Shown here piece by piece: positions 9,587 to 15,916 of a stretch of 25,907 nt of DNA (its first letter is position 1; the number at the start of each line of letters is the position of its first letter). Made by a program: the position numbers and the translations under genes. The DNA comes from Scytonema sp. UIC 10036 (GTDB lineage: Bacteria; Cyanobacteriota; Cyanobacteriia; Cyanobacteriales; Nostocaceae), in assembly GCF_009725235.1 (NCBI RefSeq), contig NZ_WJFC01000187.1, positions 1-25,907 of the forward strand. Reading direction: 5' to 3'. A model generated the notes under the pieces. The model was not told where the DNA came from, searched no databases, and saw only the letters and a program-made list of their open reading frames with translations.

Positions 9587-11188
9587 ATGCATAAAAAACA
9601 ACGTTTAACTCTTAAAGTTTCCGAAAGAGGAAAACTGTTAATCAAGAGAGCTAGGATTGAAAAAATTGAGCAAGTTAAAAAGGACATCATTCAACCCAAA
9701 ACAAAGGTAAGAAGGGGTTGGAATAGGGATGAGATATTTCTTAAAGAAGCGAGTTATATTTTAGAACCAGATAAAAACTGGGATAATGTTCTAGAAGATC
9801 AATACGCTGTATCATTTATGACTTGGCGGCGTTTTCGGGAAGCAAGTCAACCTATTGATGCTGTTACTTTCATGGCTTTTTGCCAAGTGTTGAACTTACC
9901 GTGGGAAGACGTAGCAGAAAATGATGCAGATCGCCGTAGAAACCTAAGCGAAGCACCTCCTCTGTCTAGTTTTTATGGTCGTACCCAAGAGTTAGCCGAA
10001 CTTCAGCAATGGCTCGTTCAAGAACGCTGTCGGTTAGTTTTTGTTTACGGAATAGGGGGAATTGGAAAAAGCTCGTTAGCTCGTCAGTTAGTAAACAAAA
10101 TTGCTGAGAAATATGATTGCTTAATCTGGCTTTCTTTAGAATTGGCACCTCCATTTCAACAAATACTGAGAAAATTGTTGCAATGTTTATCTAAGGATGA
10201 AAAAGAAGAAGGAGGAATTTCTCAAGTCATGCAGTATTTACATGAGCAAAAATGTTTAATAATACTGGATAATTGGGAAGAAATAACAGGTGATGATTGC
10301 GAAGATTATACAAGTTATAGCATCTTTGTAGAAAGAGTTGCTAAAGAAGCCCATAAAAGTAGTTTTTTGCTGCTGAGTAAAAAAAGAACTCAAAATATTG
10401 AAATATTAGAAGGAAAATTAGTTCGTTTAAAAAGATTGGGAACTTTAACCTATGAAGAAGCAAAAGAAATATTGATAGCAGAAGGTTTGTCTGGTACAGA
10501 TAAAGAACTAGAAGAATTTAGCAGGCGTTATAGCAACCCGTGGATACTTAAGAGAATTGCACAGAACATTCAGACAGTATTTCAGGGTGATGTATCAGAA
10601 TTTATGGATTTATCAATTTTTGTTGATGATGTAATGACTGAATTTTTAGATAAGCAATTTCACGAACTCTCAAAAGATGAAATAAATGTTATCTATTGGG
10701 TAGCTCTCAGACGCAATTCGGCTTCATGGCATCAATTAGTACAAGATAGTCATCAAGTTTTATCGTATAATCATTTATTCCAAATATTAAATGATTTAAT
10801 AGGAAGACGTTCCTTACTTACTAAAAATACAGAAGAGATGCCAATACTCTATACACTAGACCCTGTGATTTTAAAGTATACTACTAATCGCTTTGTTAAA
10901 AAAAATTGCCAAGAAATTATCCAGGTCATTAAACTTGAAAATATTAAGGGTTCTGAACTGTTTATTACTCATAGTTTTATCACAGAACAACCAGAAGATG
11001 AAGAACTCAACCAAGAACAAGTTAGGCGAATCGTTAAACCTATTCAAAAAATGCTACTAGGAGAGTTACGCAGTCAGCAAAAACTTGAAGATAAACTGAT
11101 GCATATTCTCTCCCTATTAAATGATACAGGATTGCCCCCAGGATACGCACACCAGAATATCTTGCAGCTGACTCGACTTGTAAATTAA
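9587..11188 (+). CDS. NB-ARC/STAND ATPase lacking C-terminal sensor repeats (module copy 2)
   Basis: A 533-residue paralogue of the STAND protein at 2795-4411, with the same start (LTLKVSERGKLLIKRAR) plus an insertion of about 15 basic residues (25-42) before the helix-turn-helix-like region (TWRRFREASQPIDAVTF, 79-95; LPWEDVAEN, 104-112). SSFYGRTQELAELQQW (127-142) leads to Walker A GIGGIGKSS (155-163) and Walker B LIILDNWEE (224-232). SNPWILKRIA follows in the position of the GxP motif. The C-terminus again ends in a 'PGYAHQNILQLTRLVN' tail and then a stop, with no WD40 or pentapeptide repeats. Because both copies stop at the same point, the short form looks ancestral to the pair, not a fresh truncation. 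Just downstream lies a fragment of an AlbA_2-type gene. Confidence 0.85.
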   Translation: MHKKQRLTLKVSERGKLLIKRARIEKIEQVKKDIIQPKTKVRRGWNRDEIFLKEASYILEPDKNWDNVLEDQYAVSFMTWRRFREASQPIDAVTFMAFCQVLNLPWEDVAENDADRRRNLSEAPPLSSFYGRTQELAELQQWLVQERCRLVFVYGIGGIGKSSLARQLVNKIAEKYDCLIWLSLELAPPFQQILRKLLQCLSKDEKEEGGISQVMQYLHEQKCLIILDNWEEITGDDCEDYTSYSIFVERVAKEAHKSSFLLLSKKRTQNIEILEGKLVRLKRLGTLTYEEAKEILIAEGLSGTDKELEEFSRRYSNPWILKRIAQNIQTVFQGDVSEFMDLSIFVDDVMTEFLDKQFHELSKDEINVIYWVALRRNSASWHQLVQDSHQVLSYNHLFQILNDLIGRRSLLTKNTEEMPILYTLDPVILKYTTNRFVKKNCQEIIQVIKLENIKGSELFITHSFITEQPEDEELNQEQVRRIVKPIQKMLLGELRSQQKLEDKLMHILSLLNDTGLPPGYAHQNILQLTRLVN

Positions 11189-11207
11189 TATTTTAAAGTC
11201 ACGATTT

Positions 11208-11404
11208 TTGCTTTTAGTTTCCGTTCAACTTCTTCAGGAATAAGACTTATCATTGGCAAGGCAACAGTTGTCAATTCTAAATCTAATTTTTCTGATACAA
11301 ATGGTAAAACCATTGCTGTTCTTTCCAAGCACGAAGACTCTTTCCAAAACCAGAACCCACTTTCTCACCTAATCCCAACATTTGAAACATTTTTTGTAAA
11401 TTGG
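11208..11404 (-). pseudogene. Decayed fragment of an AlbA_2/HATPase (Schlafen-like) gene
   Basis: This stretch is a close copy of 21111-21307, inside the intact AlbA_2 gene at 20545-22377, in the same orientation; it matches about residues 357-422 of that protein (NLQKMFQMLGLGEK, GSGFGK, LRAWKEQQWF). A base is missing in the run corresponding to AATGGGTAAAACC, which shifts the frame, and both ends are abrupt. Similarity may trail off to about 11430. It lies where the 5' end of the third kinase gene should be, so it probably marks a rearrangement junction. Confidence 0.85.
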
Positions 11405-11473
11405 GAGCATCCCAAAGAGTGCCAAAGCCTGCAAGAATAGAATTCTGGGACTATACAAACAAAGTCAACCTGC

Positions 11474-13795
11474 GTGGACTTAATTAAGAAGTTTCAGCGT
11501 GAAGCAAGTATTTTGGCAGAACTGAGTCATCAACAAATTCCCAGAGCTTGGGCATTTTTTGGTATAGAAATTGAAGACCAAACAGGTATTTTGCAAAGAT
11601 TCTTTTACTTGGTGCAAGACTACATTGAAGGTCATAATTTATCTCAAGAACTAAGGCGAAAAGGAAAATTTCCAGAGGATGAAGTAGTCAAGGTTTTAAA
11701 GGAAATTCTAAAAATATTACATTACATTCACAATTATAATGATACGCAAGGAGCTATACACAGAGATATTAAACCTTCTAATATCATGCGTCGTTCTAAA
11801 GATGGATTGCTATTCTTGATAGACTTTGGAGCAGTTAAGCAAGTGTTGCATACAGGATTACCTGCTGATGAATCATCTAGAGTGCTAACTCCAGATTTTG
11901 CACCACCCGAGCAATTTGAAGGTGCAAGAGTGTCTCCTGCTTCAGATTTATACGCTCTAGCCACAACCTGTGTGTGTTTGCTGACAGGTCGAAATCCTAG
12001 AGAACTTCTCTCAAATTCAAGTTGGCGAGAACACGTTAATGTGCGCGACCAAAGTTTTGGCAAAGCTTTAGACTGGATGCTCAAATACGACCAACAAAGA
12101 CGCCCCCAGTCTGCTCAACAAGTTCTGGATTTTCTTTCTTCTGAACAACAAACTCCTTTACATGACCAGTTCCATCTCTGGCTGAGAGAGTTTAAAAGAA
12201 TTTTTAGACGGTGGCGTTGGATAATTTTAGCTGGTTTAGCTTTGTTAGTTATAGCGATCGCTATCATTATACATCTGTCGCGTCCACAGCCAATAGTTCA
12301 ACCACCTCCAACCACAGAACCGTCACCGTCATCTGTAACACTGACAGCTGATTATTTTAGCAGGGGAGAAAATGCTGTAATCGCTGACGGACAAGAATTT
12401 TCCAAGATTCCCAAATGTCAAATAGCTTATGATTTTAAGAAACAAGGAATGAGCGCTTTTGCAAAGGCAAATTCTCCAGAAACCTTCAAAACAGCTGAAA
12501 TAGCCTTTCAAAAAGCTATAGAGCAATTTATAAAAGTCGATGTTCAAAATAAGTGTGAAGTCGATCCAGAGACATGGATTTACTATTACAACTCTAAAGC
12601 TGCTCAAACTACATCTGGTAGTACAGTCCCAACAATAGCGGTTGTTGTTCCAAGTAACTCCGAGTATCGTGGCATTGCTCAAGAAATACTACGTGGTGTT
12701 GCCCAAGCTCAAAAAGATGTACCTGGTTTACAAGTTCTAATTGCTAAAGAGAATAGTAATAAAATAGAGGAAGTTCAACAAGTAGCTAGGATTATCTCTG
12801 AGAATCAGATTCCAGATGAACTCCCATACTTTAAAGGAAATAAGGTATTAGGAGTTATTGGTGGCTTTACAAGTACAAATACTTGGGAAGCGGGAAAAAT
12901 TTATGGAGACAAAACACTTGTTCTAATTTCATCGACAAGTACTGCTATCAGGCAACCTAATCCCTACTCCAAAAGACCAAAATTGAATTCATATGTTTTT
13001 CGTACAGCCTCTAATGACTCTATTGCAGCTGGAGATTTAGCTAAGTATATGTGGGATGTTCTTAAAAAGAGGAAAGTACTAATTGCTTTTGAAAGTAATA
13101 ATACATATAGTGAATCTCTAAGAGGAGAATTTAGACAAAAGCTAATAAATGAAGGTGCAAACGATCGAGATATTCTAGTTTGTGATTTAACGAATGACAG
13201 TTCAAAAACTTGTATAAATATTGCACGTAATGCAGGTGTGGAAGTGTTGATGTTAGCTCCTAGCCCTACAACTTTAAAGCCAGCATTAGAGATTGCTCAG
13301 CATAATGCTCTACCAGAAAATTCAAAGTTGCAACTTCTAGCAGGAGATGTTTTATACGATAAAAAGACGTTAAATCTAGGAGATGCTGTGAATAATATGG
13401 TGATTGCCGTGCCTTCCCACGTAAGTCTTGGAAACTCTAGTTTTATTGAAAAAACTAGAGAACACTGGGGAACACAAAATGTAAGTTGGAGAACTCTTAC
13501 TTCATATGACGCCACCCAGGTGTTTATTGCAGTTTTGACTGAGCTTAGAGATCAAGGAAAAAATAATCCAAGTTCTCAAGATATATATGAAAAGTTAAGA
13601 GAACCTTCTTTTTCAGTACCAAGTGCTACCGCAGTAAAAGTAGAATTCGATCCCGAACACGATCGCAAAATAGTTAAAGGAATTGGTGTGTTAGTACAAG
13701 CTAAAAATTCTCCTACAACTAACCCTAGTGCTAATAATACCTCAAGAGATGAATATGGCTTTACTCTTCTACTAACACCAAACAGAGATAATTGA
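11474..13795 (+). CDS. 5'-truncated transmembrane kinase / substrate-binding-protein fusion (third paralogue)
   Basis: A 773-codon open frame paralogous to the gene at 6768-9500 and closest to it; the C-terminal stretches (EHDRKIVKGIGVLVQAKNSP, DEYGFTLL) are nearly identical. The reading frame begins inside kinase helix C (KKFQREASILAEL), so the zinc ribbon, glycine loop and catalytic Lys, about 105 residues in all, are missing. The C-lobe is kept: HRDIKPSN (96-103), DFG (117-119), PPE (144-146). The membrane helix (about 248-268), preceded by KRIFRRWRW, and the whole extracytoplasmic domain are intact. The only possible start near the left edge is GTG 11474, with no Shine-Dalgarno, and an in-frame TAG lies at 11438. 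Without the N-lobe it cannot be a normal ATP-using kinase: either a pseudogene with an intact frame or a decoy receptor. No STAND gene follows it. Confidence 0.75.
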   Translation: MDLIKKFQREASILAELSHQQIPRAWAFFGIEIEDQTGILQRFFYLVQDYIEGHNLSQELRRKGKFPEDEVVKVLKEILKILHYIHNYNDTQGAIHRDIKPSNIMRRSKDGLLFLIDFGAVKQVLHTGLPADESSRVLTPDFAPPEQFEGARVSPASDLYALATTCVCLLTGRNPRELLSNSSWREHVNVRDQSFGKALDWMLKYDQQRRPQSAQQVLDFLSSEQQTPLHDQFHLWLREFKRIFRRWRWIILAGLALLVIAIAIIIHLSRPQPIVQPPPTTEPSPSSVTLTADYFSRGENAVIADGQEFSKIPKCQIAYDFKKQGMSAFAKANSPETFKTAEIAFQKAIEQFIKVDVQNKCEVDPETWIYYYNSKAAQTTSGSTVPTIAVVVPSNSEYRGIAQEILRGVAQAQKDVPGLQVLIAKENSNKIEEVQQVARIISENQIPDELPYFKGNKVLGVIGGFTSTNTWEAGKIYGDKTLVLISSTSTAIRQPNPYSKRPKLNSYVFRTASNDSIAAGDLAKYMWDVLKKRKVLIAFESNNTYSESLRGEFRQKLINEGANDRDILVCDLTNDSSKTCINIARNAGVEVLMLAPSPTTLKPALEIAQHNALPENSKLQLLAGDVLYDKKTLNLGDAVNNMVIAVPSHVSLGNSSFIEKTREHWGTQNVSWRTLTSYDATQVFIAVLTELRDQGKNNPSSQDIYEKLREPSFSVPSATAVKVEFDPEHDRKIVKGIGVLVQAKNSPTTNPSANNTSRDEYGFTLLLTPNRDN

Positions 13796-13904
13796 TTTGG
13801 AAGAGTTTTTACACTCGGTCGAAGAGAATTCGCTGTTCTCGACAAGTGCGATCGTAAGTTGCCTTTAAATCAACAGGTAAGCAAAATCCGCCGCGCAACC
13901 AAAG
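13795..13904 (-). pseudogene. 3'-end fragment of a decayed gene; left direct repeat around the toxin-antitoxin pair
   Basis: Read on the minus strand this encodes the C-terminus LWLRGGFCLPVDLKATYDRT, then CREQRILFDRV and a stop at 13809-13811. The same sequence, offset by exactly 983 bp, occurs at 14778-14887 with only a few mismatches. It overlaps the stop codon of the third kinase gene by one base. Confidence 0.8.
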
Positions 13905-13921
13905 CAAATCAATTTCAATTT

Positions 13922-14404
13922 TTATTCTCCTGCTTGTTGTTTAAGAAACTGAATTAAATCATCAGATAGCCATAAACCAGCATCTCGTATGGCTTGAATG
14001 GGTTCTGAAATCTCTGGAATTAAACCTTTTTGCTTCGCTAGGATAAGCATTCCCAGAGTACCCATAAATGGAATATTTAAGGTTTTAGCTACCCGTCTAG
14101 CAGCAGCATCATCAATAATTGCCCTATAACTGAGATTTTCTAGAGCAAAGTTCAGAACTTCAGATTCTCCACGATCCAATCCCCAAGCTAGAATTAAAGA
14201 TGAGATACTAGGGGAAGGAATTCGCTTTGCCCAAGAAGCATTCGGTAATTGTTGTGATGCTGTATCAGTTTTTCCTGTTTTAACAATTTCATCCCAAACA
14301 CCTGATGGAATAATAATTTCAGTAAATAATTGTGGTAGCAAGTAGGCAAGTTGACTTTTAAATAAGACAATTAAGGGAGAAGTATTGATAACAACTTTAT
14401 TCAT
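13922..14404 (-). CDS. DUF3368 PIN-like toxin of a type II toxin-antitoxin pair
   Basis: About 160 residues from the ATG at 14404 (MNKVVINTSPLIVLFKS). The start sits inside the end of the upstream antitoxin gene (8-bp overlap, GATGAATAA), which suggests translational coupling; an earlier ATG at 14416 adds four residues. PIN-like features: VINTSPLI near the N-terminus, ELVG-type helix replaced by DRGESEVLNFALE, and AIIDDAAARRVAKTLNIPFMGTLGMLILAKQKG, the conserved acidic/GTLG core of the DUF3368 family. The first Asp of canonical PIN domains is Asn here, as in many DUF3368 members. Such proteins are thought to be RNases held inactive by a UPF0175 partner. Activity is not proven by the sequence. 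Confidence 0.85.
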   Translation of the reverse strand: MNKVVINTSPLIVLFKSQLAYLLPQLFTEIIIPSGVWDEIVKTGKTDTASQQLPNASWAKRIPSPSISSLILAWGLDRGESEVLNFALENLSYRAIIDDAAARRVAKTLNIPFMGTLGMLILAKQKGLIPEISEPIQAIRDAGLWLSDDLIQFLKQQAGE

Positions 14405-14654
14405 CGAAAGAAGCAATCTCTTCAGCTAATTCTTGAGAAGTATATTGAAAAGGAGAAACTTTATATAAAAGGAGAATGTTTATAAAATCCGCCCTATTTA
14501 AACCAGCAATTTCTGCTGCTTTTCCTTGAGAAATTTCCCCAAGTTCATACCATTTGACAGCAGCAGCTATTCTCATTTGTTGAGCAAATTCATTGGGGTC
14601 TTTTCTGAGAGCAGAAAAAACGCTTTCTGGAAATTCCATAGATACAGTTTTCAT
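14397..14654 (-). CDS. UPF0175 family antitoxin
   Basis: An 85-residue protein: MKTVSMEFPESVFSALRKDP at the N-terminus, then a helical, helix-turn-helix-like core (AAVKWYELGEISQGKAAEIA) and GLNRADFINILLLYKVSPFQ. This is the usual UPF0175 pattern. It is the first gene of the pair, overlapping the toxin start by 8 bp, as expected for an antitoxin made before its toxin. By family analogy it binds the toxin and may repress the shared promoter in the ~120 bp upstream (14655-14777), but no operator was identified. Confidence 0.85.
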   Translation of the reverse strand: MKTVSMEFPESVFSALRKDPNEFAQQMRIAAAVKWYELGEISQGKAAEIAGLNRADFINILLLYKVSPFQYTSQELAEEIASFDE

Positions 14655-14777
14655 ACTAATAGAATATTGCCTGTTACTAAAGAGTCGTATTCCATTATAT
14701 CATCAAATAGAATATCAAATACAGCTTCTCCTAGCAATCTTGACTGGTTAGAGTCATTGAAATGTCGATCGCAAACC

Positions 14778-14887
14778 ATTTGGAGGAGTTTTTACACTCG
14801 ATCGAAGAGAATTCGCTGTTCTCGACAAGTGCGATCGTAAGTTGCATTTAAATCAACAGGTAAACACAAACCGCCACGCAACCAAAG
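14778..14887. repeat. Right direct repeat around the toxin-antitoxin pair
   Basis: Near-identical to 13795-13904 with a constant offset of 983 bp: both begin ATTTGG, share GAGTTTTTACACTCG and GAGAATTCGCTGTTCTCGAC, and end GCAACCAAAG. The pair encloses 873 bp containing the toxin-antitoxin genes. Confidence 0.85.
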
Positions 14888-15061
14888 TGGTAAAGTTGGT
14901 AGCGAATCTCCAATATTCAAACTTTCGTACCAAATATCTAGGCTTGATTCCTCAGAACGTTCCACCACTCTATAAGCAACAGCATACAAGGGGGAGTTAC
15001 GGAAAGAACTTGTAATTTCACTTGAATCTTGAGGAGAGAGCGAACGTAATTGAGTTATCAA
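14792..15061 (-). pseudogene. C-terminal remnant of a cyanobacterial hypothetical protein (DUF4058-like)
   Basis: An 89-codon frame whose product looks like the end of a larger protein: SSFRNSPLYAVAYRVVERSE, then IGDSLPTLPLWLRGGLCLPV, DLNATYDRTCREQRI. I recall this 'LPTLPLWL..LxxPxDLxATYxxTCRxxRI' ending from a widespread family whose members run to roughly 200-300 residues; the DUF4058 label is my best guess and uncertain. The N-terminal two thirds is absent upstream, where a transposase remnant begins. No ribosome binding site is evident. Its last ~35 codons are duplicated at 13795-13904. Confidence 0.6.
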
Positions 15062-15095
15062 TGCATCATGTAAATTGGCATTTCTAGGGCTCGTT

Positions 15096-15305
15096 TATTG
15101 CAGGGTTTAAAATGGCTGTGACAAAACAGATCAATATATTTCGTGAAACACCAGGTACGCCTGTATGGCAACGCAACTACTACGAGCACATCATTCGTAA
15201 TGAAATATCCCTACAGAAAATTCGTGATTACGTTCACACCAATCCCTTATCATGGAACACGGATCAATTACATCCCGATATTCCTTCTAAATGGTAAAGT
15301 GCAAT
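15096..15305 (+). mobile_element. C-terminal remnant of a REP-associated (IS200-like, Y1) transposase, copy A
   Basis: The frame 15112-15297 encodes 61 residues including FRETPGTPVWQRNYYEHIIR, then NEISLQKIRDYVHTNPLSW, the conserved C-terminal signature of REP-associated tyrosine transposases. The catalytic HUH and most of the protein are missing, so it cannot transpose. The 210-bp stretch recurs in direct orientation at 22403-22612. GTAGGGGCGCAAGG just after it (about 15311) is a REP-like piece, in keeping with this transposase family. Confidence 0.85.
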
Positions 15306-15916
15306 AGGGATGTAGGGGCGCAAGGTGTAGAGGAATAATTCGATTGAACAATTTCAGCGTCTACAACCCTCATTTTTCCGTTAGAAACTTTTATAAATGG
15401 TTGAACAATTTGTCTTTGCTTTCTGGATTGGCTTAACATAACTTTACTATTGGGAAATAAAACGGTTGAACAATTTCTGCAAAGCCTTTGTTAGTAAGGC
15501 TTTCGACGATAGTTAAAAATTTAAAATTTCCTCCAAAAATACTGACTACCAATATACTGCTTTTTACAAAAAACTATTTGGTAGCGATCGCTCTGTTTGT
15601 AATGAATTTGCCGTTAACAGTAAAATATTTAGTCGCAGCCAATAGTCTCAAAGGCGATCGCCTCATAGAACTTTCCTGAAAATAATTGCAATATTCCTTA
15701 AAAAACTTAAGCCAGCCTACTGTAAAAGTGGCTGACCAAAAAAATCTCCTCAATATTGGCTGAGCAAGTTAAGCGATCGCCCATCTTCCGTTAATGATGG
15801 GCGCTCGTCTTGCCACATAGAATAAGTACTTAGAGAGCTTTTGTTATTTTTACAGAATTATCGGGAACTCTAGAACTGTAACCCTTTTAATCCCGTCGTT
15901 TGGGTGAACAGGTAGA
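15306..15916 (+). other. Gene-free region upstream of the GTPase operon
   Basis: About 610 bp with no convincing gene. It holds three copies of TTGAACAATTT (15344, 15401, 15466), three HIP1 sites (GCGATCGC near 15585, 15653, 15773) and a terminator-like hairpin at 15779-15802. The promoter of the downstream operon should lie between the hairpin and 15917, but no clear -35/-10 pair is seen. A 63-codon frame at 15488-15679 starts with TTG and is not credible. Confidence 0.5.
15779..15802. terminator. Hairpin, possible terminator or insulator before the GTPase operon
   Basis: GCCCATC (15779-15785) pairs with GATGGGC (15796-15802) around a 10-base loop. The left arm overlaps a HIP1 octamer. There is no strong T-run, so terminator function is only possible. 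Confidence 0.35.

Noticed and set aside
14526..14840. 104-codon plus-strand frame across the antitoxin gene
   Set aside because: It is antisense to the well-supported UPF0175 gene and runs into the direct repeat; its composition is not protein-like.
15488..15679. 63-codon plus-strand frame in the spacer before the GTPase operon
   Set aside because: It starts with TTG, has no ribosome binding site, includes two HIP1 sites and shows no recognisable domain.
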